Notes: a model not told the origin generated them from the letters alone. 64,000 bases of DNA from Mycobacterium sp. (GCF_029961025.1 NZ_JASBVP010000006.1:186001-250000); one strand, 5' to 3'. Shown: positions 1 to 10,302, numbered from the stretch's first letter. Numbers and translations: made by a program.

Positions 1-1
1 C

Positions 2-250
2 CTCGGTGTCGAGGTGCTGCTCGATGACCGGCAGGCCTCGCCGGGGGTGAAGTTCACCGACGCCGAGTTGCTGGGCATGCCCTGGATCGTCGTGGTGGGT
101 CGCGGCTGGGCAAAAGGCGTCGTCGAGTTGCGCGACCGCTTCAGCGGCCAGACCCGCGAGCTGGCCACCGGCGCTTCGCCGGCCACCGAGATCGCCGCCA
201 TCGTGTCCGGCCGGCGCGGTGATGACGCCGGCGCTGCGGCGGCCGGCTGA
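2..250 (+). CDS. proS: Prolyl-tRNA synthetase, C-terminal end (partial)
   Basis: This is the last 82 residues of an open frame that enters from the left edge. The text [10 protein letters not shown], the stretch [14 protein letters not shown] and the following [14 protein letters not shown] are typical of the anticodon-binding domain that closes bacterial-type prolyl-tRNA synthetases. The enzyme charges tRNA-Pro in the cytoplasm. The catalytic core lies outside the window, so motifs 1-3 cannot be checked. The gene sits immediately before the rimP-nusA-infB block, as proS does in M. tuberculosis, and faces the same way. Identity is fairly certain from this context plus the domain text. The frame is open back to base 2 and no start is visible. 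Confidence 0.85.
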   Translation, partial: LGVEVLLDDRQASPGVKFTDAELLGMPWIVVVGRGWAKGVVELRDRFSGQTRELATGASPATEIAAIVSGRRGDDAGAAAAG

Positions 251-277
251 GCCGCGGACCACCCCGGGCCCGTCCCC

Positions 278-769
278 TCATCCGCCGCCGGGAAAAGCCG
301 TGGTGATCGGCCAGGCTCCCAGCACCCGGTTCCACTGCGCCGCCAGCACCGCGCTTTGGGTTAGCGCCCGCACGCCGAATTCCCGGTCCTCGGGCCCCTG
401 GGCCTGTTCCACGACCGCCCGCCAGGCCACCGCGGCGTCGTTCTCCATCCGCGCGGCCAGCCGGGCCGCGGCGCGCGGGCTGTTCACCGCCATCGGCAGC
501 TGGTAGCCCGCGGCGGCCACCGGCGCGGCGACCTTGCGGGCCGCCAGCATCGCAATGACACGATCCCGTCGTTCCCGATGCTCGCCGAGCGCGGTGGACA
601 CCAGGGCGTTGACGTCGGTCGCGCAGTGCGCGGACACGATGCCGTAGCCGTAGATAACGGCGTGCTCGGTGGCCAGCGCGTCGCAGAGGGCGGCGTCGTC
701 GGAGTCGGTTTTGCCCCCCGGGTGTGGCGACGGTGACCTGGTACCCGGGGTGGGCTCGACGGAGGTCAT
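278..769 (-). CDS. Ferritin-like DUF4439 family protein
   Basis: This 163-residue protein has a short polar N-terminus and then a helical domain beginning near residue 25 (ALCDALATEHAVIYGYGIV). The spaced acidic and histidine residues (TEHA, GEHRERRD, MENDAAVAW) resemble the ferritin-like DUF4439 family, matching the small protein next to proS in other mycobacteria (Rv2844 position). Metal binding is plausible from the E-x-x-H pattern but is not demonstrated. Its ATG overlaps the stop of the upstream lipoprotein gene by 4 bases (ATGA), so the two genes are probably co-translated. Function is unknown. Confidence 0.75.
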   Translation of the reverse strand: MTSVEPTPGTRSPSPHPGGKTDSDDAALCDALATEHAVIYGYGIVSAHCATDVNALVSTALGEHRERRDRVIAMLAARKVAAPVAAAGYQLPMAVNSPRAAARLAARMENDAAVAWRAVVEQAQGPEDREFGVRALTQSAVLAAQWNRVLGAWPITTAFPGGG

Positions 770-1275
770 GGCGTGGGCGCTCCGATCGCCAGCGCGACCG
801 TGTAGGCGGCGGTGCAGGAGGCGGCGATGGAGCCCAGCAGTCCGGCCCGGTAACCCGACAACCTGGCGGCGAGCCGGGTGGCGCTGTCCGCGGAGGCGTG
901 CAGCGCATTGATCACATCCGAGAGCGAGGGCGCCGGCGCCGCCGGGCCGTTAGCGACCGGACCGGCCGGTGCGCTCGAGGTGGTCGTGGTCCTACCGGCG
1001 ACCCGGTCGATCTCGGTGGCCAACGCCTGCGCATGGCGGGAACGTTCCAGCGCGACTTCCCGCAGCGCGGCAGCGAGCTGTCCCAGTTCGGTCGCGGCCG
1101 CCGCGGTGGCCAGCTCACTGTCGTTGCGGGCCGACTCCAGCTGGGACTGCAATTCGTCCACCGCGGGAGGCGGCGGCGGGGAGCCGCACCCCGGCGCCAC
1201 CGCACCGAGCACCACGAGGGCAGCGCCACCGGCGAGCAGCTGTCTCCTGCTGACCACGGAAGCGGTGCTTGACAC
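766..1275 (-). CDS. Putative lipoprotein paired with the DUF4439 protein
   Basis: The protein is 169 residues if translation begins at the GTG at 1275, which lies about nine bases after an AGGA. A GTG at 1281 is an alternative. The N-terminus has SRRQLLAGGAA, a hydrophobic stretch and the lipobox-like VAPGC followed by a proline run. This fits an exported lipoprotein, possibly Tat-routed because of the twin arginine. The rest is alanine-rich and helical with heptad-like spacing. It is the upstream partner of the ferritin-like gene (4-base overlap), the arrangement seen at Rv2843-Rv2844. It points away from rimP, so the 1276-1495 gap serves two divergent units. Role unknown. Confidence 0.7.
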   Translation of the reverse strand: MSSTASVVSRRQLLAGGAALVVLGAVAPGCGSPPPPPAVDELQSQLESARNDSELATAAAATELGQLAAALREVALERSRHAQALATEIDRVAGRTTTTSSAPAGPVANGPAAPAPSLSDVINALHASADSATRLAARLSGYRAGLLGSIAASCTAAYTVALAIGAPTP

Positions 1276-1495
1276 AGCCACATCCTGCCATTGCCCGCGT
1301 GTCGGCGTGACCCGGTGAACCGTTGCGGCCATCGGGTTCGATAGCCGATTCCGGAGCCGATTCCTGGCGTATCGTTGGTAGCTGGCCCCTGTGGAACGCC
1401 CGCCGCGGCGTACCGCGGGGCCGCTCGGAGCCGCCCGCCGGCGACATCCAGCCGATGACCGGATAACTCGAACAACTCAAGATGAGGAGCTCGCC

Positions 1496-2020
1496 GTGGC
1501 CACCGGGCTACCTTCGCAGAAGCAGGTGATCGAGCTACTTGGTGGGCATTTTGCGCGCGCCGGCTACGACATCGAAGAAGTCGTCATCGACACTCGAGCC
1601 CGCCCGCCGCGCATTTCGGTGGTCGCCGATGGCGATACCCCGCTTGACTTGGACACCATAGCCGCGTTGTCTCGCTCGGCGTCGGCTTTGCTGGACACCC
1701 TGGACGGCATTACCGGCAGTTACCTTCTCGAGGTCAGCTCGCCGGGCGTGCATCGCCCGTTGACCACCGAGAGGCACTTTCGCCGCGCCCGTGGCCGCAA
1801 GGTTGAATTGTCGATGGCGGACGGTTCCCGGCTGACCGGCCGTGTGGGGGAGACGCGCGGCAATGCGGTGGCACTGGTGATTCGCGACGGTCGCGGCTGG
1901 ACCGTTCGAAGGATCCCGCTCGAGGAAATCACGAAAGCCGTTGTTCAGGTTGAGTTTTCGCGGCCCGCCCCACGGGAGTTGGAACTGGCCGGCGTTGCGG
2001 GAACGGAGGCCGGGGCATGA
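1496..2020 (+). CDS. rimP: Ribosome maturation factor RimP
   Basis: This protein of about 174 residues has the RimP two-domain layout. The N-terminal alpha/beta domain contains YDIEEVVID and the hallmark [12 protein letters not shown] (about residues 80-91). A C-terminal SH3-like domain follows ([19 protein letters not shown]). RimP acts in the cytoplasm on maturation of the 30S subunit. I chose the GTG at 1496 because [16 protein letters not shown] matches the mycobacterial N-terminus and follows GATGAGGAG. The open frame extends upstream to 1391 without a comparable site. The stop overlaps the nusA ATG (ATGA), so the gene starts a coupled rimP-nusA-ylxR-infB-rbfA-nrnA series. Confidence 0.95.
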   Translation: MATGLPSQKQVIELLGGHFARAGYDIEEVVIDTRARPPRISVVADGDTPLDLDTIAALSRSASALLDTLDGITGSYLLEVSSPGVHRPLTTERHFRRARGRKVELSMADGSRLTGRVGETRGNAVALVIRDGRGWTVRRIPLEEITKAVVQVEFSRPAPRELELAGVAGTEAGA

Positions 2021-3060
2021 ACATCGACATGGCCGCCCTGCATGCGATCGAGGTGGATCGGGGAATCTCCGTCACCGAGTTGCTCGAGACGATCAAGTCG
2101 GCGCTGCTCACCGCCTACCGCCACACCGAAGGCCACCACAACGACGCGCGCATCGAGATCGACCGCAAAACCGGCGCGGTGCGGGTGATCGCCCGCGAAA
2201 CCGACGCTGAGGGCAACGTGGTCAGCGAGTGGGACGACACCCCCGAGGGTTTCGGCAGGATCGCGGCCACAACCGCGCGCCAGGTAATGCTCCAGCGGTT
2301 CCGCGACGCCGAAAACGAACGCACCTATGGTGAGTTCTCCACCCGGGAGGGGGACATCGTCGCCGGGGTGATCCAACGGGACAGCCGGGCCAATGCCCGC
2401 GGTCTGGTCGTGGTCAGGATGGGCAGTGAGACCCGGGCATCCGAGGGTGTCATCCCGGCGGCCGAGCAGGTTCCGGGTGAGAGCTATGAGCACGGCAACC
2501 GCCTGCGATGCTACGTGCTCGGGGTGAGTCGCGGGATCCGCGAGCCGCTGATCACCTTGTCGCGCACCCATCCCAACCTGGTGCGCAAGCTGTTCGCACT
2601 GGAGGTTCCCGAGATCGCCGACGGTTCGGTGGAGATCGTCGCGGTCGCCCGCGAGGCCGGGCATCGCTCAAAGATCGCGGTGAAGTCGAACGTTCCCGGG
2701 CTGAACGCCAAGGGCGCCTGCATCGGTCCAATGGGGCAGCGGGTGCGCAACGTGATGAGCGAGCTGTCCGGGGAGAAGATCGACATCATCGACTACGACG
2801 AGGACCCGGCCCGCTTCGTCGCCAACGCTTTGTCTCCGGCCAAGGTGGTCTCGGTGACGGTGATCGACCCGACCGCCCGGGCCGCCCGGGTGGTGGTCCC
2901 CGATTTCCAGTTGTCGCTGGCCATCGGCAAAGAGGGTCAGAATGCGCGGTTGGCCGCGCGGTTGACCGGATGGCGGATCGACATCCGGGGCGATTCGCCG
3001 GCGCAGCCGGGGCCCCGGCAGGAGCACGGCGCCGACCAGGGAATGGCGCACGAACGGTAA
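2017..3060 (+). CDS. nusA: Transcription termination/antitermination factor NusA
   Basis: The protein has 347 residues, the short actinobacterial form without the C-terminal acidic repeats of E. coli NusA. The N-terminal RNA polymerase-binding domain occupies roughly 1-105. The S1 domain ([22 protein letters not shown]) starts near residue 110. KH1 contains [14 protein letters not shown] and KH2 contains [14 protein letters not shown], both with the GxxG signature needed for RNA contact. NusA binds elongating polymerase and nascent RNA and modulates pausing, termination and antitermination. It overlaps rimP by 4 bases and is followed after about 70 bases by ylxR, the standard order. Confidence 0.97.
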   Translation: MNIDMAALHAIEVDRGISVTELLETIKSALLTAYRHTEGHHNDARIEIDRKTGAVRVIARETDAEGNVVSEWDDTPEGFGRIAATTARQVMLQRFRDAENERTYGEFSTREGDIVAGVIQRDSRANARGLVVVRMGSETRASEGVIPAAEQVPGESYEHGNRLRCYVLGVSRGIREPLITLSRTHPNLVRKLFALEVPEIADGSVEIVAVAREAGHRSKIAVKSNVPGLNAKGACIGPMGQRVRNVMSELSGEKIDIIDYDEDPARFVANALSPAKVVSVTVIDPTARAARVVVPDFQLSLAIGKEGQNARLAARLTGWRIDIRGDSPAQPGPRQEHGADQGMAHER

Positions 3061-3132
3061 CGCCGTGGGGCGGTTTGGTGCGTCGCAGATCGGGCGGTTC
3101 TGCGCCCGGCCGGGCTGAAGGTAGACTAAGCC

Positions 3133-3498
3133 GTGATCCAGCGCGAGACTTCTGCCTCGGCGCATCGACGCATCGACGGGCCGGTGCGCACGTGCGTCGG
3201 GTGTCGAAGGCGAGGGTTGGCTGTCGAATTGTTGCGCGTGGTGGCGGTGTCGATCGGGAATGGCGGGCACGCCGTGATCGTTGATACCGCCGGCAGCATG
3301 CCGGGGCGGGGCGCATGGCTGCATCCCGTTCAGCAGTGTGTGCGGCAAGCGATTCGGCGGCGAGCGTTCGCACGAGCGCTGCGCATCACCGGTTCACCGG
3401 ACCCATCCGCGGTGGTCGAGTATATTAATGCGCTCGGCCCACCCGGCAACAGAACAGGCAGCACAGAACATGAGCACACCGTGAAGCCCCGACGATGA
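3133..3498 (+). CDS. YlxR (DUF448) RNA-binding family protein
   Basis: This small basic protein (121 residues, GTG start) carries the YlxR signature RTCVGCRRRG near residues 19-28, followed by GRGAWLHP further on. These mark the DUF448 fold. The family is regularly encoded between nusA and infB, as here, and is thought to bind RNA or act as a nucleoid or transcription accessory factor. The precise role in mycobacteria is not settled. The C-terminal tail after about residue 100 (NRTGSTEHEHTVKPRR) is hydrophilic and probably disordered. A gap of 67 bases separates it from infB. Confidence 0.9.
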   Translation: MIQRETSASAHRRIDGPVRTCVGCRRRGLAVELLRVVAVSIGNGGHAVIVDTAGSMPGRGAWLHPVQQCVRQAIRRRAFARALRITGSPDPSAVVEYINALGPPGNRTGSTEHEHTVKPRR

Positions 3499-3565
3499 TC
3501 ATGCGTCGTAGCTAAACCCGAGGCGCGGCCCACCACACGCCGTCGCCTCATGGACAGGAGATGGA

Positions 3566-6283
3566 GTGGCAGGCAAGGCCCGCGTACACGAGTTGGCCAA
3601 GGAACTCGGTGTAACCAGCAAGGAAGTTCTCGCCCGGCTGAGCGAACAGGGCGAATTCGTCAAATCGGCGTCGTCGACGGTGGAAGCACCCGTCGCCCGG
3701 CGGCTGCGGGAATCGTTCGGCGGCGGCAAGGCCGCGCAGCAGAAGACCGCCGGCAACGGCGAGGCCACCGCCGCGCCCGCTACGGCATCCGGTGCCGGAG
3801 TGGCCGCGGCCAAGACCGCTGGCCGGCCGTCCGCACCCGGGGCAGCCGCGCCATCGGCACCCGGGGCGGCCGCATCGCCCGCACCCGGGGCGGCCGCGCC
3901 GCCGGCGCCTTCGCGAGCGCCGTCGGTCCCGGAAGCCGGGCACCCGCCGGTCCCGGGCGCCAGACCCCCCTCGCCCGGGGCGACTCCCGCACCGCGCCCT
4001 GGCGCCGCGCCGAAACCGGGAATTCGGACCCCGCGCGTCGGAAATAACCCGTTCTCCTCGGCGCAACCGGTCGATCGACCCATTCCGCGACCCCAGATCC
4101 CGCGTCCGGGGGCCGTTCGGCCCGGGGCGCCGCGCCCGGGGGTCACCCCGGGCAGCATGCCGCCCCGACCGGGCGGGCCCGGGGGCCAGGCCCGCCCGGC
4201 GCGTCCGGGGGTGCCGCGTCCCGCTCCCGGCGGTCGCCCCGGTGTTCCGGCCGGTGGTCGCGCCGGAGCGGGTGGCGGCGCCTACCGCGGCGGGGTGGGG
4301 GCACCGCCCGGCGCGGGTTACCGCGGCCGTCCCGGGACCGGTGGCCGTCCCGGGCAGCGCGCCGGTGCCGCGGGCGCGTTCGGCCGTCCCGGCGGCGCGC
4401 CGAAGCGTGGCCGCAAGTCCAAGCGGCAAAAGCGCCAGGAATACGACTCGATGCAGGCCCCGGTCGTCGGTGGCATCCGGTTGCCGCACGGCAACGGTGA
4501 GACGATCCGGCTGGCGCGCGGCGCTTCCCTGGCGGAATTCGCCGAGAAGATCGACGCCAACCCGGCGGCGTTGGTGCAGGCGCTGTTCAACCTGGGCGAA
4601 ATGGTGACCGCCACCCAGTCGGTCAGCGACGAGACGCTCGAGCTGCTGGGCAACGAGATGAACTACAACGTGCAGGTGGTCAGCCCGGAGGACGAGGATC
4701 GCGAACTGCTCGAGTCGTTTGACCTGACCTACGGCGAGGACCAGGGCACCGAGGAAGACCTGCAGGTCCGCCCGCCGGTGGTGACGGTGATGGGCCACGT
4801 CGACCACGGCAAAACCCGCCTGCTGGACACCATCCGCAAGACCAATGTGCGCGAAGCCGAGGCCGGTGGCATCACCCAGCACATCGGCGCCTACCAGGTG
4901 ACGGTCGAGCACGAGGGCACCCAGCGACCGATCACCTTCATCGACACCCCGGGTCATGAGGCGTTCACCGCCATGCGTGCCCGCGGCGCGAAGGCCACCG
5001 ACATCGCGATCCTGGTGGTCGCCGCCGACGACGGCGTGATGCCCCAGACGGTGGAGGCCATCAACCACGCGCAGGCGGCCGACGTCCCGATCGTGGTGGC
5101 CGTGAACAAGATCGACAAGCCGGGTGCCGACCCGGCCAAGATCCGTGGTCAGCTCACCGAATATGGTTTGGTGCCTGAGGAATTCGGTGGTGACACCATG
5201 TTCGTCGACATCTCCGCGAAGGTCGGCACCAATATCGATCAGCTGCTTGAGGCCGTGCTGCTGACCGCGGATGCCGCTTTGGACCTGCGGGCCAACCCGG
5301 ACATGGAGGCGCAGGGCGTGGTGATCGAATCGCAGCTAGACCGTGGCCGCGGTCCGGTGGCGACCGTGCTGGTGCAGCGCGGCACCCTGCACGTCGGCGA
5401 CTCGGTGGTGGCCGGCGATGCCCACGGCCGGGTTCGGCGGATGCTCGACGAGTACGGCGAGGACGTCGACGCGGCGTTGCCGTCGCGCCCGGTGCAGGTG
5501 ATCGGCTTCACCTCGGTTCCCGGCGCCGGTGACAATTTCCTGGTCGTCGAGGAGGACCGCATCGCCCGTCAGATCGCCGACCGGCGCAGCGCCCGCAAAC
5601 GCAACGCCCTGGCCGCCCGCACCCGCAAACGGATCAGCCTGGAGGACCTGGACTCGGCGCTGAAGGAAACCCGCCAGCTGAACCTGATCCTCAAGGGCGA
5701 CAACGCCGGAACGGTCGAGGCGCTGGAAGAGGCGCTGCTGGGCATCCAGGTCGAGGGCGACGTGCAACTGCGGGTCATCGACCGTGGGGTGGGCGCCATC
5801 ACCGAGACCAACGTCAACCTGGCCTCGGCGTCGGATGCGGTGATTATCGGGTTCAATGTGCGCGCCGAGGGCAAGGCCACCGAGCTGGCCAGCCGTGAAG
5901 GCGTGGAGATCCGCTACTACACGGTGATCTACCAGGCGATCGACGAGATCGAGCAAGCGCTGCGCGGCATGCTCAAGCCGGTCTACGCCGAGGTCCAGCT
6001 GGGCCGCGCCGAGGTGCGGGCGCTGTTCCGCTCCTCGAAGGTCGGCACCATCGCCGGGTGCCTGGTCACCTCCGGGGTGATCCGGCGCAACGCCAAGGCC
6101 CGGCTGCTGCGGGACAACATCGTGGTGGCCGACAACCTGACCGTGGCCTCGCTGCGCCGGGAAAAAGACGACGTCACCGAGGTTCGCGAGGGCTACGAGT
6201 GCGGTTTGACGCTGGGCTACTCCGACCTCAGGGAAGGCGATGTCGTCGAAACCTACGAGCTGGTCCAAAAGGAACGAGGGTAG
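3566..6283 (+). CDS. infB: Translation initiation factor IF-2
   Basis: The protein has 905 residues. A short N-terminal IF2-N helix-turn-helix domain ([19 protein letters not shown]) is followed by an Ala/Pro/Gly-rich linker (about 70-285), then a basic patch ([14 protein letters not shown]). The GTPase domain has G1 GHVDHGKT at 410-417, then DTPGHE and NKIDKP. Domains II-IV follow, ending in the fMet-tRNA-binding region. IF-2 places initiator tRNA on the 30S subunit and promotes subunit joining. The GTG at 3566 follows ACAGGAGATGGA. The linker contains tandem near-repeats of the type [20 protein letters not shown], so its length may vary between strains. It sits 9 bases before rbfA in the same operon. 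Confidence 0.97.
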   Translation: MAGKARVHELAKELGVTSKEVLARLSEQGEFVKSASSTVEAPVARRLRESFGGGKAAQQKTAGNGEATAAPATASGAGVAAAKTAGRPSAPGAAAPSAPGAAASPAPGAAAPPAPSRAPSVPEAGHPPVPGARPPSPGATPAPRPGAAPKPGIRTPRVGNNPFSSAQPVDRPIPRPQIPRPGAVRPGAPRPGVTPGSMPPRPGGPGGQARPARPGVPRPAPGGRPGVPAGGRAGAGGGAYRGGVGAPPGAGYRGRPGTGGRPGQRAGAAGAFGRPGGAPKRGRKSKRQKRQEYDSMQAPVVGGIRLPHGNGETIRLARGASLAEFAEKIDANPAALVQALFNLGEMVTATQSVSDETLELLGNEMNYNVQVVSPEDEDRELLESFDLTYGEDQGTEEDLQVRPPVVTVMGHVDHGKTRLLDTIRKTNVREAEAGGITQHIGAYQVTVEHEGTQRPITFIDTPGHEAFTAMRARGAKATDIAILVVAADDGVMPQTVEAINHAQAADVPIVVAVNKIDKPGADPAKIRGQLTEYGLVPEEFGGDTMFVDISAKVGTNIDQLLEAVLLTADAALDLRANPDMEAQGVVIESQLDRGRGPVATVLVQRGTLHVGDSVVAGDAHGRVRRMLDEYGEDVDAALPSRPVQVIGFTSVPGAGDNFLVVEEDRIARQIADRRSARKRNALAARTRKRISLEDLDSALKETRQLNLILKGDNAGTVEALEEALLGIQVEGDVQLRVIDRGVGAITETNVNLASASDAVIIGFNVRAEGKATELASREGVEIRYYTVIYQAIDEIEQALRGMLKPVYAEVQLGRAEVRALFRSSKVGTIAGCLVTSGVIRRNAKARLLRDNIVVADNLTVASLRREKDDVTEVREGYECGLTLGYSDLREGDVVETYELVQKERG

Positions 6284-6292
6284 GAGCGTCTT

Positions 6293-7754
<1,462 letters not shown>

Positions 7755-7976
7755 GGCTCTGCGTTGACCGGATTTGCCGACGGGCATGCCGCTTTGGGTG
7801 GAGCGGCCGGGCTGACCGTTTTGCTGCGACCGACCGTTTTGCTGCGGCCATGCATGCAGCGTCGCGACCAGGGAATCGAACTCGGCCAGCAATGCCTCGG
7901 CATCGCGCTGAAATTCCCCCATTCGCTGCACCGCCTCGCGCTGAAACTCCCCCATTCGCTGCACCGCCTCGGCCAA
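7755..7976 (-). pseudogene. Remnant of an EsxA-like WXG100 gene (second of a pair)
   Basis: The minus-strand frame reads from a TTG at 7976 as MAEAVQRMGEF, an immediate repeat of EAVQRMGEFQR, then DAEALLAEFDSLVATLHA. This is the first helix of a WXG100 (Esx-like) secretion substrate. The expected turn (W-x-G) and second helix are missing. They are replaced by polar repeat text (WPQQNGRSQQNGQPGRS), and the frame then runs antisense through nrnA. I read this as a decayed Esx gene rather than a working 470-residue protein. The 33-base duplication is one lesion. The assignment rests on resemblance of helix 1 to mycobacterial WXG100 proteins. Convergent with nrnA. Confidence 0.5.
7905..7970. repeat. 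33-bp tandem duplication, two copies
   Basis: Positions 7905-7937 and 7938-7970 are the same 33-base unit with one mismatch (AAATTC versus AAACTC). It encodes the doubled EAVQRMGEFQR segment of the WXG100 remnant in frame. A second short duplication lies just downstream: an 18-base unit starting GACCGTTTTGCTGC at 7814 and again at 7832, with one mismatch. Both look like slippage products in decaying sequence. Confidence 0.9.
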
Positions 7977-8304
7977 CCCCCTCCGGATCCACCCGAAACG
8001 CCTTTAGCCATCGACCACACCCCCAGCCGCCGCGCCGATGCCGACTCGCTGTCCTGGTAGTCCGCCCCCGACCGCCTCGGCCAAGATCGACAACCCCAGC
8101 ATCATCTCACCGGCCCCGCGATGCCACAGCTCCTGCGCCCGGGCGTGGGCGCGCTTCAGGGCCTGCCAACCACCCCCAGCATCTGGGCGACCTCGCCGTC
8201 CAGCTCAGCCAGCCGGTCCCGCAGCGCCTCAGCCCCACCGCAAACGCCTGCGCGAAACCCGCCAACACCGCCGGATCCACCCGCAGCGGCTCATCGGATG
8301 CCAC
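7977..8304 (-). pseudogene. Frameshifted WXG100/ESX-type gene (first of a pair)
   Basis: Reading the minus strand from a GTG at 8304 gives VASDEPLRVDPAVLAGFAQAFA, typical of the N-terminus of a mycobacterial WXG100 or DUF2580-like secreted protein. The sense then moves to another frame (AEALRDRLAELDGEVAQMLG), then to a third (LKRAHARAQELWHRGAGEM and MLGLSILAEAVG). It shifts again to finish as ADYQDSESASARRLG. At least three single-base shifts are needed to restore one protein of about 100 residues. Several fall at short G runs, so sequencing error cannot be excluded, but repeated hits argue for a pseudogene. It precedes the second Esx remnant in the order usual for Esx pairs. Confidence 0.6.
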
Positions 8305-8490
8305 CCGGCAAACCGACTCACGTTGGCTGCCACAACTCAGCCCGGCCGCACCCCGAGGCCATCAATCCCCGAACAATCGCGGTGCGATTCGGTTGTGGGG
8401 ACTGTCCGAAATCCGGTTGTGGTCGCCGGCTGTGTGGGGGGCCGGTGCTCATAGCGAAGCATCTCGATGACACGGGCAAGGTGTTTGTGA

Positions 8491-8508
8491 CAAGTCGGGA
8501 ATCTACCC
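8491..8508. repeat. Left copy of an 18-bp direct repeat flanking the TacAT module
   Basis: CAAGTCGGGAATCTACCC here matches CAAGTCGGCAATCTACCC at 9779-9796 at 17 of 18 positions, in the same orientation. A TTTGT precedes each copy a few bases upstream. The two copies lie about 1.29 kb apart and bracket the toxin-antitoxin pair, outside all coding sequence. They could be a duplication footprint from insertion of the module, or regulatory repeats. Confidence 0.8.
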
Positions 8509-8659
8509 TCATTCGGATGGAGGTTGGCACAACCGGAGCCGGCTTGACGCCAGTGCCCAGAGGTCCGTCTTCGCAGCTCACAGTTGGTCTGCGCGGGTCA
8601 CCGGTCGAGTGCGGAGTCGCGGAGGTCGTGGCGCTGACTCGCGACGGTATGGTTTAGGG

Positions 8660-8715
8660 TAGCAACGTACGTACATTAACCGTACACTATGGTTGTTGGT
8701 TAAGGAGGAGTCATC
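8660..8715 (+). promoter_or_regulatory. Promoter/operator and RBS region of the TacA-TacT module
   Basis: Upstream of the antitoxin GTG there are three GTAC boxes (ACGTACGTAC at 8665-8674 and CGTAC at 8681-8685) around an AT-rich ATTAAC. A very strong ribosome binding site AAGGAGG follows at 8702-8708, eight bases before the GTG at 8716. Repeated short palindromes of this sort are expected for autorepression by a ribbon-helix-helix antitoxin. This is inference. No transcription start is known. Confidence 0.5.
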
Positions 8716-8985
8716 GTGGCAGTCAAAGCGAAGCGCTTCGAGCTTCGCGCGGAGGAGGCGACCCTGGACCGCATCCAGCGAGCCGCCAATGTCGTGCATG
8801 AGCAGACCTCGGAATTCGTCCGCAAAGCCGCGATCCAGCGTGCCGAGGACGTCCTGCGCCAAGAGCTGGTAACGGTGATGGAGCCCGAACAGTTCGACAA
8901 GTTGATGTCTTCGCTCGACGCCGCCGACGCCGCACCACGACTCGCGGCAGCCGCACGAAAGCCTGCGGCGTTCAAGCGGCGCTGA
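8716..8985 (+). CDS. TacA-type (DUF1778) antitoxin
   Basis: The 89-residue protein begins KAKRFELRAEEATLDRIQRA, a ribbon-helix-helix DNA-binding domain of the DUF1778/TacA family. Next comes HEQTSEFVRKAAIQRAEDVL, and then a C-terminal segment (FDKLMSSLDAADAAPRLAAAARKP) that in this family wraps the toxin. It would bind its own promoter and neutralise the acetyltransferase encoded three bases downstream. The GTG start is fixed by the AAGGAGG eight bases upstream. The very tight pairing with a GNAT toxin makes the family call solid. It sits inside a variable region between 18-bp direct repeats, consistent with acquisition as a cassette. Confidence 0.88.
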   Translation: MAVKAKRFELRAEEATLDRIQRAANVVHEQTSEFVRKAAIQRAEDVLRQELVTVMEPEQFDKLMSSLDAADAAPRLAAAARKPAAFKRR

Positions 8986-8988
8986 GCG

Positions 8989-9501
8989 ATGTTCGAGTCC
9001 GCGCGGCTCGACGACGACCACACCCTGGAAGGGTTCGACTGCGGCAAGGAACCGCTGAACAACTGGCTGGCCGAACACGCCCGCCGCGCGGACAGCAGCG
9101 GCACAGCGCACGTCTACGTATGGACCCCGCACGGGGAACCGAAGGTCTGCGCTTACTTCGCCATCTGTCCCACCGAAATCGTGCGGAAAGACGCCGGCGT
9201 GCCGGCGTCGATGGCTGCGGGCTATTCCCGCATACCCGGATATTTGATCGCCCGTCTGGCAATCGACGCAACGCTGCATGGTCGAGGGTACGGCGAGCAG
9301 TTACTCCTGGACGCACTCGGGAAAGCAGTGGCCGCATCGGAGATCGGCGAAGGACGGCTTATCGTCGTTGATGCGATAGACGAGGAGGCCCAGTCGTTTT
9401 ACGAGCATTACCACTTCGTCCCCGTCCGCAACCGCCAGCGCCGTCTGGTGATGAAGGTGTCCACAGCGGCTAAGGCACTTGGCCAGCGCTGGCACGACTG
9501 A
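8989..9501 (+). CDS. TacT-type GNAT acetyltransferase toxin
   Basis: This 170-residue GNAT protein has the TacT pattern. An N-terminal FDCGKEPLNNWLAEHA is followed by the acetyl-CoA loop LAIDATLHGRGYGEQLL and the C-terminal SFYEHYHFVPV, which carries the tyrosine used as general acid in TacT toxins. Characterised members acetylate the amino group of aminoacyl-tRNAs and so block translation. That activity here is inferred from the family. The ATG lies three bases after the antitoxin stop, so the genes are coupled. No truncation is seen and the fold appears complete, so the module is probably functional. Confidence 0.88.
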   Translation: MFESARLDDDHTLEGFDCGKEPLNNWLAEHARRADSSGTAHVYVWTPHGEPKVCAYFAICPTEIVRKDAGVPASMAAGYSRIPGYLIARLAIDATLHGRGYGEQLLLDALGKAVAASEIGEGRLIVVDAIDEEAQSFYEHYHFVPVRNRQRRLVMKVSTAAKALGQRWHD

Positions 9502-9885
9502 ACGGCAACGGGGAATGGCGGGTTTTGCAAGTGATGCGAACCCCGCTGGCCCTCGCGCAGGAATGTCGACACCGTCGTGGCACGTACCACGCAGACTGCA
9601 ACTGGCCTCGGGCTTCTGAGGGTGCCAGTCGGCATCGCCACCTTGCCCGTGCATTCGCCCAACTCATGCGGATCACCTCAGATGCCTCAAATAACACCCC
9701 TTGACTCGATCATTGCTTCTCCCAGTAAGTTTCGTCAGCGGCCGACGTCAAAACGACCAAGCAATCCGACCTTTGTTGCAAGTCGGCAATCTACCCCCCG
9801 TCGAGGGTGCTGGAGTGTCGCCGAACGCCCATTTATGACGTGACCAACCGCCGGCGTGAGACGACTCCGACGACAACCGGACGAT
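9502..9885. other. Gene-free interval between two toxin-antitoxin modules
   Basis: About 380 bases lie between the stop of the TacT gene and the stop of the convergent vapC gene. No frame shows recognisable protein text, and I see no clear terminator hairpin. It contains the right copy of the 18-bp repeat. The base composition is slightly more AT-rich than the flanking coding sequence. It probably holds decayed sequence from earlier insertions. Confidence 0.5.
9779..9796. repeat. Right copy of the 18-bp direct repeat flanking the TacAT module
   Basis: This is the second copy (CAAGTCGGCAATCTACCC) of the repeat at 8491-8508, same orientation, one mismatch. It lies 278 bases after the TacT stop. 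The following sequence differs completely from that after the left copy, so the match is confined to about 18-24 bases. Confidence 0.8.
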
Positions 9886-10302
9886 TCACGGAAGAAGGGT
9901 GAAGCGCTCGGTATGGCAGGGACGGACGATGGTGAAGTGACGGCGGTCGACGGTCGCGATCTCACTGATGCCTAAGCGTTCTGCTGTGGCCACCACGGAG
10001 GCGTCTACGGCGCCAAGTGGCAGGTCTCGGTATCGGGCAACAAGCTCAGCGATCCGCAGCCAATCTCCGGCGGCTACCGGTTCGACAGCGAACGCACCAT
10101 CGGCCAAGTCGCCGAGGAATCGCACTTCAGGTTCGGCGCCCAGTCGGGTACCCAGTAGGCAGACCACCTCGGTGATGACAAGTGTCGGGACGATCAACGG
10201 ACCCGGATGGGTCTCTAGTAGTTCCAGTGACGACACATGATGAGCGTCGTCGGCGTCGACGTAGGCGTACAGGGGGCCCGCATCGACAACAATTGCCGCT
10301 AT
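9886..10302 (-). CDS. PIN-domain toxin VapC with atypical or lost start codon
   Basis: The frame encodes a complete PIN domain. It has AAIVVDAGPLYAYVDADD (first acidic residue), ITEVVCLLG, then LPLGAVDASVVATAERLGI and IATVDRRHF with the remaining acidic residues. VapC toxins are RNases that cut tRNA or rRNA. The odd feature is the start. The first ATG/GTG/TTG in frame is the GTG at 10236, which would remove the first catalytic aspartate and strand. The domain text continues upstream to an ATA at 10302 that overlaps the vapB stop as ATAG, where ATGA would be normal. Either a rare ATA or ATT start is used, or the toxin has been silenced by a start-codon change. Confidence 0.75.
   Translation of the reverse strand: MAAIVVDAGPLYAYVDADDAHHVSSLELLETHPGPLIVPTLVITEVVCLLGTRLGAEPEVRFLGDLADGAFAVEPVAAGDWLRIAELVARYRDLPLGAVDASVVATAERLGISEIATVDRRHFTIVRPCHTERFTLLP

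Noticed and set aside
3548..5068. A 506-codon frame antisense to infB
   Set aside because: Composition is typical of antisense noise (runs of Arg, Gly, His) with no domain text. IF-2 is certain on the other strand.
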